From: Actinostola sp. cb2023
Taxonomy: Eukaryota; Cnidaria; Anthozoa; Actiniaria; Actinostolidae
NCBI GenBank assembly: GCA_033675265.1
Contig: JAUJYZ010001048.1
Span: 88,775 to 152,774, forward strand
DNA length: 64,000 bases
Direction of reading: 5' to 3'
Both the position numbers and the translations under genes were made by a program. The notes beneath the pieces were generated by a model. That model had not been told where the DNA came from and searched no databases. It saw only the letters and a list, made by a program, of their open reading frames with translations. Shown one piece after another: positions 52,401 through 64,000 of the stretch (position 1 is its first letter; each line of letters begins with the position of its first letter).

Positions 52401-52887
52401 AATTTTCGGATGCTTAAGGTCCCTATTAATAGTAGATGCGTGGCAGCGATCACACGGGTGTTGGGATCCCTGTGGGTAGGTTCGAGAGGGGGACTGAGGA
52501 TGATCGTCTCTTTTATGGGTGTAAATTACAATTATTGGGTTCACGACGCCATCAAGGCGGTGTAAAGTGCAGGTTGCAGGTTGCAGGTCAAACGTACAGT
52601 GCAACCCCGGTATTTCAAAATAACTCAAACCAATTTCCCTTGGATTATTTTTTCAGTCAATTTAATAAGCTTACTATCGGTTATTTCGAACATTTTTTTG
52701 GCCGGTATTCGTCGGAAAACGAAAGACTCCCGAAAGTAAGATTATAAAATGTCCAAATCAGGCAAATCCAATGAGTGAGGAAAGGCTGTGTTCGCACCAC
52801 GTTCAGCTTCAAAATTAGTCCATTAAGGCATTATATTAGTTGTTTTTCTCTGATTCAGATTGCAGGGAGATTGGCTCGACGATCAAC

Positions 52888-53234
52888 TGAATACCTGTCT
52901 TTTCGGATCTTTTCGGCTTTCCATGAATAAAACCACCCCCAGAATAACAGCTTCTTACTTTGAGGAGTAAAATTAACGTGTCCAGGGGTTTTCCAGTGGC
53001 AGTTTTTCAAATCAATTGGCCAAGATAAGTCATGTTTTTAATACGGCAGCGACAAATCAACCGCCATCTTTAGCACTATGGGTTTCCTGTGGTAGGATAT
53101 AATTGTGTTTGGGTTACCTGTGTGCCACTGGAAAACCCCTGGACACGTGAATTTTACTCCTCAAAGTAAGAAGCTGTTATTCTGGAGGTGGTTTTTATTT
53201 ATGGAAAGCCGAAAAGATCCGAAAAGACAGGATA
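52888..53234. mobile_element. MITE with about 130-bp TIRs around a P-like motif
   Basis: ACCTGTCTTTTCGGATCTTT at the left is inverted at the right; inner arms share GTGTCCAGGGGTTTTCCAGT. The loop holds GGGTTTCCTGTGGTAGGATA and GGGTTACCTGTG, similar to the P-like terminal motif. Confidence 0.8.
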
Positions 53235-53837
53235 TTTTAAGTCCTATTCCGCATATTTGGAGGCTGGAAAGGGTTTTCTGACCGCGCGGAGAATGGTGAC
53301 GAAAATATTTCAACAAAATGAAAACAAAATGGCGGCGCTTCCCGAGTCAGAAGAAAATCTACTAAACCGGCTTTGAGTAAAACAAGTGATAATGACCATT
53401 TACTAAACAAATATTCTCAGAAATACATTTATCATGGTCATTTTTACTTCGAAAAGGCCACAGCTTGATAGATCAGCGTAAATTTTTGGTCGTTTCTGGT
53501 AATTCGAGACGATCGCACCAAATCAATGTAAACAACATTATTCTCCGTGATATAATAAAATAAATACTGTTTATACATCTCTCTATGTTTGTCTCTTTTT
53601 GCAAGCTTCTTAAACAGTGTACGATGTATTCTGTAAGTCTTTCTTTTGGAATCATATCGGCGCTGCACACGCGTAAATACATGACGTAAGTAAAACATCA
53701 TTTCGTGAAAAAATATCTAAGCTTATTGTACGCGTCAGAAATCAGGTGTTGTAAAACTACTTTATATTGCTTGAGCAGTTTAGAAATGGAATTCTCTGAC
53801 TCCTCTGTTGATCCTAAAAACATCTGCCGATCGGAAA

Positions 53838-55849
53838 ATGGACGCTTTGCAGTCAGTATCCAAAACTGCAAAACATCAAAAATTTACATAAAAATAAAGC
53901 TAAGAAGATGCTGTCGTGCAAACGTAGACTGGAGTTTAGCGAAGAAATAGAGGAACATGTACCACGAAAGAAAACAAGATCAATGGTAAATGATGGGCAC
54001 GAGCTGTCCAAAAATGTGAGACTTCATGTGTCATTCATTAGCTTTGTCTGAATGTTCTTGTAAAACAAATATTTGTACATCTCCCATCCCAGCCGAAAAA
54101 TGAAGAGCAAGAACAACTAGGAACTAGAGTTGTGAACATGGATAGTCTTTGTAGATCATTACAATCATGTAGCAAATGCAACAAAGGTGAGTTATACAGT
54201 ATACCCATGATACCCAGAAAAAATATATAAACCATGTGTTTGCTTTTTACTACATGCCGTTAGTAGAGTAATGTCTTGAGATTCTCATTCAATTCTGTCC
54301 AACCAGGACAAATAGAGACTGTACTAACAGGGTAAGGTAATTGTTTCACTACAACAATATTTAAAAACAAACATAATAGACTCTGAAAAATAAAATTAAT
54401 TTTATTCCAGAAATCAAATACATAACTCATATGGGCACACCATACACTGACCCTAACCTGATGAAGCATATGAACAGCAGGTCAATAAATCATGAACTCA
54501 GTTATTTTGTATCATACAAAGTTCTGTTTTTGAAAGTGACAAAATAGTGTTCCAACAAAGTTGACTTCCTTATAATGATGCCATTTACATTATGTGATAT
54601 AAATATAGTTCCTGAGTACATGTGCATCATGTACAAATGTATAGATCATAATTTCACGTCATAATTTTACAGGTCCATTGTCACTTACAAATATAATTGA
54701 TGAAAAGAGAGTTGGTCTTGCCAGTGAGTTCACAGTTCAATGCCAGTATTGTAGCAGCAACAATAAAGTAACAACATCAGAAAAGCATAAAAGTGGTAAA
54801 AGGGGGCCTCAAGCATATGATATCAACAGTAGGGTAGTGCTTGGTTCGTTGGATGCTGGAATTGGCCATACACATCTGAGCACATTATTATCCACCATGA
54901 ATGTACCACCAGTAAATCATACCACATTCAAAACAAGAGAGAGAGAAGTTGGTAGAGCTGTTGAAGAGCTTGCAAAAAGGAGCTGCAAAGAAAATATAGA
55001 AAAAGAAAAAAATCATTATCTTAAACAAAATGTAGGTCACATGAAAATGATATTGTTGATATCAATGTATCATATGACATGGGTTGGCAAAAGAGCCACA
55101 ATTCTAACACAGGTCATAGTGCTCAGTACCATGGGACTCATAACTGGTAAGGTCTTGGCATTCAGTACTAGATGTAAGACTTGTCGGGTATGTGAAGCTG
55201 CAAAGAAAAATGGGAAAGAGCCCAGATCACATGACTGCCGAGCCAATCATGAAGGCTCTTCAAAAATGATGGAATCAAGTGTTGCTTGTGAGCTGTTCAC
55301 AAATTCAGTCAAGGATGGCAAAGTAAAGTACTCAACATATGTTGGAGATGATGACAGTACAACTTTGTTGCACCTGTCGCAGAATGTTCCCTATGGCATC
55401 AACAAATGGTCTGACCAATATCACACTAAAAGGTCCTTAGGCACCAGGCTTTACAATTTAAGTCAAAGAAAAAAATTCCCTGGTGCAACACCACTGTCAT
55501 CTAAAGTCATCAACTACCTCACAAAGTGTTTTAGCTACTGCATTTCTCAAAATAAAAACAATGCAGAAGGACTTCAGAAAGGATTAAGATCTATAGTTCC
55601 TCACGCTTTTGGTGATCACCATCTATGCAATCCTAGTTGGTGTCGAGCATTAACAAATGTAACATCTTATAGACATGGGGAATTACCATATGGCAAAGAT
55701 ATGTATGGAGAGTCACTAAGGATGGCACTCACTAGTCTCTTTGAGGAGTACGCCACAGACATAGCAGTGAAAAAGATTGCACCAGCAGAAAATTCTCAAA
55801 GGAATGAATCACTGAACAATACAATTGGATCAAAAAAATTGAAAATAAG
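53838..55849 (+). pseudogene. Mutator-like transposase gene (three exons) with frame defects
   Basis: Exon 1 about 53838-53985 (SCKRRLEFSEEIEEHVPRKK; its start needs a one-base frame change near 53885), exon 2 54093-54186 (NMDSLCRSLQSCSKCNK), exon 3 54673-55849. Exon 3 is the conserved body: FTVQCQYCSSNN (zinc knuckle-like), NVPPVNHTTFKTREREVG, TGKVLAFSTRCKTCRVCEAA, SHDCRANHEGSSKMME and NESLNNTIGSKK, the order of the Mutator-like transposase domain found in many marine invertebrate genomes. Between about 55045 and 55125 the open frame is wrong: the family motif VSYDMGWQK is encoded one base out of frame, so the predicted product lacks the expected catalytic Asp. After 55849 a donor (AAG/GTAATA) is present but no convincing next exon. 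Flanking TIRs were not identified. Confidence 0.75.
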
Positions 55850-55859
55850 GTAATAAAAC

Positions 55860-57729
55860 TAGAAAATATTCAAATATATATTATATAAACACTAAGATAA
55901 ACTATTATTTAGTGTTACCCTCTATAAATAAAGTTTCTATCTATCTATCAATTTTTTTCAGCAATTCCAGCTCAAGGTAATCGTTCAGTAAAAAACCAAC
56001 CCTTCCTGTCTTTATACTTTGGCATGTGGGTTCTGGCTCTTAAATGTTTCATGTTCATTGGTAGGTTTATCACTGCTCACTTCGGACGGGTAAAAGAATA
56101 AAATAAATTAGATAAACATAATAAAATAACTTCACCTCTAGCTGCATTTTCGTGTTTTCTTAGTACTCAAGTTGGGCAACAGTGGACGGGTCTCGTTGCG
56201 TTCCACCCTAAAATCCATATCACAAACGAACTGCGATAAACCAACAATAGCAAACTTACGAGTTCCTTTAAATAATATGTGTTATTTTGATATTTAAATA
56301 CTCCTGGCGTCTGTTTCCTTGTTGCATAAAAGCCAAGAAAATTACTTCGATAACTTGATTTTGTAACAAATTTCACAACAAAAAGAATCGACGAGGAGGA
56401 GTGCAAGGACCTGCGAGATTTCCCTCGAAAAATTAGTACGGCATGAAGCTGCCTTGGAAATCTCAAGCTCTGGTCTCGTTCCCACGTCCCCCACGCAATT
56501 GCCACGATACGGTCGTACACATGAAACCTTAAAAACTCACGTCCGGTACTGTTGAGCTGAGATAGGGAACACGGTCGTCTTTTACTGACGCACAAGGTAG
56601 TCAAAAGCGGAAAGCTGGCGCACGGTAGAAACAGTTCCCGCCGCACCGGGGTCATGGCTGACTTGCTATCCTGGCTTCGAGATCCCTTCGACAATTCGAG
56701 TCTTTAAAATGGAATCCATTTCCTTGAACACATAACTAGACAAGGAAAAATTAAAATTAGAAATTGCTCTTCATTTTGCCTGAGGTAAAATGCTGGTTTT
56801 CTAAAATACCAAAATTCTTGTGTCAGAATTATAAATCTGACTTCGCTATGTTCTTGGATTTTCTGAAGCCAAACTCACATAGATGAATTTGCCAATGGCT
56901 TTATTCCAATAATCACACTACGAAAGTGTTATATGTTAGAATTAAAGCGGCGTTTTGTTTTTCATATAGCAATCAAGGACTGAAATCATTGCACTTCACA
57001 TCCTTCCTCCAGCGAAATTTGTTAGCCGACCCGTAAATGTGGATTCACAATCACCAATGGAAGCAGTGTGTCCACTTACCTGCACAATTACTAGAAGTCT
57101 CTATAACCACGATAATACAAACTCGGAATGAATGAATCGCACATGCAGTCCCTGTTGTCCAGGTAATGAAGCCGAAATGACCTTCGGCCGGGCTTTACTA
57201 ATTTATGTTAACCATGCATTGATTGCCAGACGGTCACATCCCTTTTTGGGGTGTCTAATCTTACAGTTTTTTACAAAATGCTAAAATTATTCCAGCTATT
57301 ACTAACCAGTAAATTAACGAGGGGAGTCCTAGTGTAAGCGATGGCGATACCCACAAACTTTCAGTAAAACATACTTTTTTAATTTTTATTCATGTCAAAG
57401 AAACTAGAAAATATTCCAATTTTAGAAACGATTCTTTCTTCTGACAGGTGTAACATGAAACCTATTAAGATGCCAGAATAGAACCACCATGCCTATGCCA
57501 ACGTATACATAAGAAGGGTTTGGTGTTTGTTATTAACGGATTAGCTTAATTATCGTCTTTATGACAAATCGTATTTTTAAATTAACGCATTAAAAAATGT
57601 ATTTTCTACCCGCACCTTTTTGACCCGCACCTTTTTACCCGCAAACCCGCACCATCTACCCGCACCCGCACCATCTACCCGCGCCCGCCCATCTACCCGC
57701 GACCCGGACCCTCGACCACAAGCAAACTC
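55860..57729. other. Region without a recognised gene
   Basis: AT-rich spacer. A minus-strand open frame of 175 codons lies at 56167-56694; it has no domain I recognise and reads as high-Ser/Leu/Arg sequence. Imperfect CCCGCACC repeats occur at about 57607-57700, immediately before unit 2 of the duplication. Confidence 0.5.
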
Positions 57730-59895
57730 GTTTTTGTCCTACTCTTTTTAGCTAAAAATTAAGTTTAAAGCAAAGCGTCTATAGCTCTATATTATCGCGA
57801 CATCTCCTGACAGAGGAATCTCAGTATCGAAAGTGTTGCAGACATTGTTTTCTTTCGGAATGGGTTTTGGCAAGTTAGTAAGCATGTTTACTTAGGTAAC
57901 CTAACTAAACTGTTTTAATGTCAGAGAATCAACAAGTAGGTGCTATTTTCCTCTTGTTTACCAAAATGTTTAGACCAGCCCAGTTCGTAGCTTTGTCCTT
58001 AGTTGTGTGATTTAAATAGAATTCACTGTTATTCTCATGTAGATCTCTCAGTGTCAGACTTAGTCCGCGGAATGAGCAAGAGTGACGCTGTCAGCGCGGT
58101 TCAACCAGTTAGTGGCGTTTCACGGACAACATTTTCAGAAACAGTCTTGGGATACAGTAACAATCGAAAACAAAACCAAGAGAAACAAGTTTATTTATTT
58201 ATTACTCGTTTTAAAAGAAACAGGGGTGCTTAACCTATGTAACTCGAAAAACCGGAATGAATGACACATCATTTGTTTTCCAACCGAATTTCCCGGTTTT
58301 TCCGAGTATTATAAAAAAAATATATAACAATAAAAATAAAATAAAAATATGTAATAATAAACCATCGATGTGTATATCCTGATTGGTAGTTTATCAAGGA
58401 CAACATTCCCTGGTTCAAGTAGACACGCGATTGCATCCTTGACTTTCATGATTTCCATTTGTCGAGAGTTTGACCTCGACAACCCTTCAATTTATCCCAA
58501 AGCTGTTTGCTGTTGAATGACATTGCCGGCATTCGTCATCAATATTTATAAGAATTATCCTCATGTTTATGACGGACCGACAGACGTGAAATACACCCCT
58601 ACAAATCATAGAAATCAATGGTAAAATAATAACAAGCCTACAGGATCAATATCCCAAATTCCCTTTGGATTTCAATGAACTTATAGAGTAATGAAATAAT
58701 AGAATTGAAATAGCCCCCATAGCCCCCCCCCCCCCCCCAAAAAAAGTGATTGCATTACAGAAAGTCTAGTAAAAAGTAACCTTTTTTATTGTAATGTATG
58801 TTGAAAATAAATACAATGTAAAAGAAAAAAACAAAGTCGACGTACAATAGCCGCCTAAAGCAACGCTTGTCAGGCTTCCGTTTTTTATTATTAGCCGGCC
58901 ACAGCCTGAACACGCGTCTGCTTTTAGTAGGCTAGCATACAATGGTCCTTGTGGGAATGCAAGCAACTCAAACGCAAACCACGTCCCAAGCTCCAGGTGC
59001 ACCCGTATCACTCTGTGTTTTTCTGGGATCCTATTGCACCGATTCGCTGGTATATTGTAGAGTAAAATCTTTGGAAACTAATATAAAAAGTTAGATAATA
59101 ATAATATTAATAATATAGTTACTGGTTAAACTCATCAAATTAATTGTCGTGTCATACTGAAAATGAAAGTATGAATAGGTTTTGCTTGCTGAAACACGTG
59201 TTAGAAATGAGCAAAAATTACATCATCGTATGTTTCTTCACGCGCCAACGCTAATGGACATGGGGAGTTATACATTCCTTGCTTACTAATTTCCAAAAGA
59301 TTTTGCTTGAGTGCAGTCATAACAGGGCAGCTAGGGGCAAGAAAGAGCCGAAGTATATAAGCGCGTCGATCACTACAAGACAGATCAATATAGACCATTA
59401 AACTTTTTCCTTGCGTCTGCGGACTTCCGACTGATAGAGCTGATACGATATGATTTCTATTTCTCTATGTAATCAGAGCAATCTTTAATTGATATTCTTG
59501 TCTTGTTTGACTGCCTCGGTCTTCAAGGGGATTGATAAAGGCATATGCACGAACTGAGGTTGCAGTGTATTTTTAAGTTAAAGCCGTAAATAATAATGTT
59601 GTACCTTGGACATCGTGAAACGAAGGACCTGTGGTTTTAATATAGGAGTCTTGCAACTTTCTCGGCGACAAATTCAACGAATCAACTGGCCTCGAAGCTC
59701 ATTAAAACGAAATAACTGAACGGTGGGGTGCGTCACTTATTTCCTCAGAATTTCTATCTTGTACTAACTTCTTTGGAATTCTACGTGGCATTTTTATTGT
59801 TTTTTATTGTAACATTTATAAGAGTAAAACAGTGGCGAACGCCATAGCTGCGGAGGTCTTTTAATCAGAGGCCTACGGCCCGTCATCATGAAATA
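57730..59895. repeat. Segmental duplication, unit 2 (damaged, no transposon)
   Basis: Corresponds to 42424-44400 plus 45923-46015 and 50876-50917. Compared with unit 1 it shows very many one- or two-base deletions and insertions, spread over coding and non-coding parts alike. It retains the un-interrupted site where the 4.85 kb transposon sits in unit 1. Confidence 0.85.
58397..59613 (-). pseudogene. Second copy of the HYD1-type gene, disrupted
   Basis: The start exon (ATG TCC AAG then GTAC) is at 59613-59605. The second exon region (about 59210-59430) keeps SDRRAYI and PVMTALKQ but in shifted frames. Regions matching the third exon (about 58980-59075) and the fourth (about 58397-58605) are recognisable only in pieces. 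Multiple independent small indels break every large exon, so no complete protein is encoded as assembled. Either it decayed after duplication or this stretch is badly sequenced. Confidence 0.75.
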
Positions 59896-61329
59896 AAAGA
59901 GAAGATTGATGATAGCCTGCTTAGCCCGGCGCTAGGGAGAAAAAAAACACGTGTGTTGGATCCCTTGCGTACGGCTCTCGCCTGTGGGAAGTCTATGTTT
60001 GTCTAACAAGATTTTTAAAAGGACTATAAGACAGTTTGTACGAGTTATTACCGAAACGGAGTCAATAAGCCTATTGCTTATTTGACTGTCTTATTACATT
60101 ATTTGAAGGTTTTTTTCCGACTAAAACATCCAAGGATCCACACTGTGATTTATTGTTCCAAAATTTCCCACGAGGAAATGGTCAAACAATTGCCCTATAC
60201 CACTATGACGTTCAAATCAAAACATCTATTCACTGTTACACGCTCACGGATCCAGGGCGCTGAGGGTTACAACACAGCAACAACACAAGATTGCCCAAAT
60301 AAATTATTTCACAGACCGGTCTGAAGCGATAAAATCACCAAACCAGTAATATTGTGGGACTGAATTGTCGATGAACAAATATCTGGCAACTAGCCAATTT
60401 GTAAGTCAAAAACGAACCCCTCAGCATAGAGTCAATTTTAGTTCCCATTTTCTATTTTTCTCACGATTCTGTCTGTATGTCAGGGCGCAGAGACGGAAAT
60501 TGGATTTCGTTCAACCCACACACAGAAGTTGACAGCTATTTTGATAGAAAAACACCTCCTGAACAACGCTAGGTAGTTCGTAAAGTGAATTGTGGTATCA
60601 GTCCCGTGCGTGTTATGGCCGTATTTTGTTTCGTACTAGCGATTCGACATGACAACAGGCTGACTACTTTGTTTGCATCAGTACTGATTTATGCCTCAAC
60701 AAGCTGCTTAAAAAAACCCCGAGCAGTTGAAGGTCAAGTCGGATCAAATAGATTCCATTTAGGGTCAAATGAGATCACGTGACGGTCACGTGACTAAAAT
60801 CGTGAAATTGACAATTAATCTATGTAATTAATCTGAAGGGGCCAAGTTTTTCATTATACTTGCAAACGACGTTCCTCATGCCATCAAATCACGATGTTCA
60901 CGTTACACTAACATGCCAAAATCCCCATAATCCGGTCGGTGACCACGGTGAGTCGGCATTTTGCAAGCGTTTACCACAGAAGCCACCGTCAGATGAAAAT
61001 GGAAAACGTAGAAATGGCTTAAATGCACGCAATTTTTAATGTAAACGGTCAGGTTGAAACAGATACATGACCTGCCTTTCACGTGTTGTAAATCCTGTAA
61101 AATTCAACCATAATTCAACCAACTTCGGTACTAGCGTAAAAGTTACCCTTAGATGCAATCGTTTTTACAGAATCTGTCTGCCTCAGAGGAAGTAAGTCCA
61201 GCCGTACACCGTTGAATTTCTGCAGTCCGCATCAGCCATACATACCAAGACTCGGACACTACATTCCGTTATTGAACAAGAGCATTTTCTCTGCCAACCA
61301 GATCTGCAGTAACAGGTTGTCACTCTAAC
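59896..61329. other. Region without a recognised gene
   Basis: Only short open frames (80 codons or fewer) with no domain that I recognise. No strong tandem or inverted repeat was noticed by eye. Confidence 0.5.
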
Positions 61330-63480
61330 ATATGCTTGGCCAAGGATCCGCAATCATAAGCACTGGCTCAGTTCAGCTCGTTCCGTCATGGTCGTTCCCA
61401 ACCGATTCTGTCTGGTGAAGGAAGTTCTTGCCTCGCTCGTAAAGAGCGCCTCCCAAAACATAGCTTGACAGTTGCACGTTTCCAAGTGAGGCCGTAAACC
61501 GTCCAGGTTGGCGGGATCCTATCATTCTTCTGCTTCTTCTGACAGAACTGAATAACACTAGTTTGTTCAGCTGTATCGTTCTTCTGCTGCTTCACATTGC
61601 CAGGCTGACCTTGGCGAACCGCCATGGGTTACTACGAGGCCAAGGCTTTCTTTGGTGACTTTATGGCTCATGATTGCATCCCACGCTTTCCTCTCTTACA
61701 TTCCAGAAGAGCGCTGGTAGAATCGCTGTAGGGCTTTGCCATTCGTCTGCTAATGTGCAGTCACATCGCGTGCAGTTTTGATCCAAGTTCTTCACAAACA
61801 ACTCGGCTGACAACTGCATTATTACACCCATCGATAAAAACCTCAGTGCCATGCGAACTGAATCATGATTCTAACAGCTTGGATGGCCATCGGAAAGCCG
61901 CCTGTTTGGCGTGGATAAATAAACTCATGGTCTGGCCGCTGAGGACATTACATCTTCACTGCGCTATTCATAACGACTAGCAGCACGGATGGCCGAAGTT
62001 TTCGCATTCTATATCGGCTGCCACCGCTTACCAGTTTCTTGCTTGCTAGAGTGAACTATGGAGAAAGTCCAAAGAATGACCTTAATGTTCTGCTGATTGG
62101 ACCAGAAACGTTCCCCACTGTTTGATATACTGGATTGGCTTCTGCTGCATCTGATCGACTGAGTGAGTCTGGATTGTATCTACGTGATGTGGGCTCCCTC
62201 TTATAATATAGTGATTCTAATATTCTTAATGCAGTAGCTGTCGGATCCCAGTCCGTAATGTTCCCTGCTGTTTAATAAACACGCCCAGTACTGGTCAAAG
62301 ACACGGTGAGACTTCATTGCAGCTATGCAGCTGCCGGGGGCTATTTATCGAGTAAGTAACTTCTGTACTAAGCTCCACTGAAATGTGCTGCGTTCACCAG
62401 CCCTTAACTGGCTTGTACTAGTGCCATGGCACATGCCATGAGGTGAACAGTATATCGTGTTAGAGATTGGGACCTGGGAAGCCTGGGGCAGACGTTTTTT
62501 TTTGTTGTTCTAGCCATAATGGCCGCTAAAGCCTCTTGTTTGTCTTCTGAAGCTACCCGGCATCTGATGAGCAAGGCGTATGGTAGTGTGATGAAGCCTC
62601 GCAACCAGGCATCCTTCAGATCGATCTCGGGCATTAGCAGCAACAAACCTCTATCAGCGCCAACTGTGACGAGTTTTTTTCCATTTGTGTGCCTTCACCC
62701 TGGATCTTCTTGCTCACAGTGTAAAGTCGTTATCTTCAGATTGGGAATGGGTCCCAATAAGTGGACTCAGGAGGCGGGTCATTTCTCTATGACGTAACTC
62801 TGCTCATGGCCCTTCTGTGTGTACTATTGACAAGACTGTTTGATACCCCGTTGAGGCAAAACAACCCCCGTCGCAAAATTCACAAGAGAAATCATGGACT
62901 TGTCCTCATTCAGAGTAAGCAGCTGACAAGCTTCTGGACGTCGTCCTTCAGCTCGTGCAAGTCTCTTTGGTGCATGTTTGCCTCTTTGTGGACACCTACT
63001 CGTCACTGTCATGCAACGAATACGCTTCTTTTCTTAAGTGCTGTTTTTACAAAAGCACGTTCAGACTTGTGGGACCCCCTCTGTAGAGCAGCTGTGAGCT
63101 TTTGCTAATCCCAATGATTCCTCCCTTCCCTTCGATTTTGGAGTGTCGTTCTTTAGACTAGTGGCCTACCTTAGAGAAGGTTTGGAGAGAGCGGTTCACA
63201 GCATGGTTTTCCAGTGAGAAAGTTCCATTGAACTCGCGTAGTTTGACTTGCAGCTGCGTCATGTCATAGATGACACTTGATCCTCTGGCATAGATTGGCT
63301 ATCCTGACAAAGAATGGGGAATCATGGCGCAGTCACGAAAGATGATATGCAAACTCCAGTCCCGTTCCCCTTCCTTTCATCCTTGATGTTACTTGCAGGA
63401 GCAGCTTAACCATAAGATCAGTATTGTTCCCAGAAATGAAAAAATGTCATGGCTGTGACTGCTTTGCCTTGATCTCCACG
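61330..63480 (-). pseudogene. Decayed ORF of a transposon-associated family
   Basis: Pieces of one protein appear in order on the minus strand but in changing frames: TQLQVKLREFNGTFSLENHA near 63250, LNEDKSMISLVNFATGVVLP near 62890, MPEIDLKDAWL near 62620, VFDQYW near 62300, DSTSALL near 61710, KAWDAIMSHKVTKESLGLV near 61670, and FCQKKQKNDRIPPT near 61545 followed by SPDRIGWE. I recall this series (FDQYW, CDSTSAL, FCQKNQKN, PSPEGNGWE) from long uncharacterised proteins repeated in cnidarian and other marine invertebrate genomes. At least six frame changes are needed, so it is a pseudogene or low-quality sequence. Function of the family is unknown to me. Confidence 0.6.
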
Positions 63481-64000
63481 AACAGGACTGGTCAAAAGCA
63501 CTCCACATAAGAACGGTTCAATTCAAATCCCTGAAAAGTTTGTGTGTCCCTCGCTCGGCTTATTGTAACGATTTGCCTTTCATGCAGGCGGTATTGTCAT
63601 GTACTGGCTGCATAAACTCTTGATTCGATAATGGGTATGTTCTTGTGATCTAGACGCTGAAGTCAATGAAACTTTTCTTGCAAGAAGGACAAGAAATTGC
63701 CAAACTTCTTTGCGTTGGGAAAACCACCAGGTTCGTAGGACACCTGTGTGTTAGATTGAATCTATTAGAACCTTCGAATTCATCATCTTGTTTATTATTG
63801 CTCCAGCCTTGGACGTGTGATTGTGTTGTCAGTGTTACTAGGCCGCCGGCGGTTTAGACCCAGTCGGTTTCATTCGAGAAGGTAGCCCAAATATCATATC
63901 CTTTAAAGTTATTGGATTCTCTCTGCCTCTGTGAACCATTCATTTTTTATCCTGATGGAACTCCGTTTTGTGTGGTGTTCTCTTGTTTGTGCGGCTTATG
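63481..64000. other. Window end without a recognised gene
   Basis: Only short open frames. It may continue the decayed element on its left, but I recognise nothing in it. Confidence 0.4.

Noticed and set aside
56167..56694. 175-codon minus-strand frame
   Set aside because: Long for chance, but no domain, no splice context and atypical composition; noted only as part of the spacer.

Overview
This is a eukaryotic, intron-rich, AT-leaning window. It looks like the genome of an invertebrate or early-branching marine animal: two ancient animal genes (ELP1 and LRRC28) lie head to head, their introns are packed with MITEs and minisatellites, and the transposon-related families are ones I associate with cnidarians and other marine invertebrates. 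I see no rRNA, tRNA, operon or CRISPR. The species cannot be fixed from the sequence alone.

Layout. 1-5.1 kb: the 3' part of a plus-strand coiled-coil gene made of alternating 63-78 bp exons. 5.3-33.1 kb: ELP1 (Elongator scaffold subunit) on the minus strand, 36 recognised coding exons joining to about 1286 aa; it converges on the coiled-coil gene with about 250 bp between stop codons. 33.1-34.0 kb: a shared ELP1/LRRC28 promoter interval. 34.0-40.2 kb: LRRC28 on the plus strand, nine exons, about 369 aa. 40.95-41.2 kb: a small minus-strand RING-finger ORF. 42.4-50.9 kb and 57.7-59.9 kb: two copies of a segmental duplication, each holding a four-exon minus-strand gene for a HYD1-type ADP-ribosyltransferase-like protein; the first copy is intact and the second is riddled with small indels. 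46.0-50.9 kb: a 4.85 kb DNA transposon inserted into the first copy, with long terminal inverted repeats, a 7-bp target duplication, a broken PIF1-like helicase and a truncated P-element-like transposase; the second copy preserves the empty site. 50.9-53.2 kb: several fold-back elements. 53.8-55.85 kb: a Mutator-like transposase gene with frame defects. 61.3-63.5 kb: a heavily decayed minus-strand ORF of a transposon-associated family.

How it fits together. The housekeeping part (ELP1: tRNA wobble-uridine modification; LRRC28: leucine-rich repeat protein) is conserved exon by exon while its introns carry a large repeat load, including a 74-bp satellite, a 1.7 kb CCTGGTT array, a 236-bp AAT/AAC triplet run 22 nt from a splice donor, and a five-copy MITE family. 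The right-hand third is an accessory region shaped by duplication and transposition. Exon boundaries were read by eye from splice signals and remembered family sequences; no alignment software was used.
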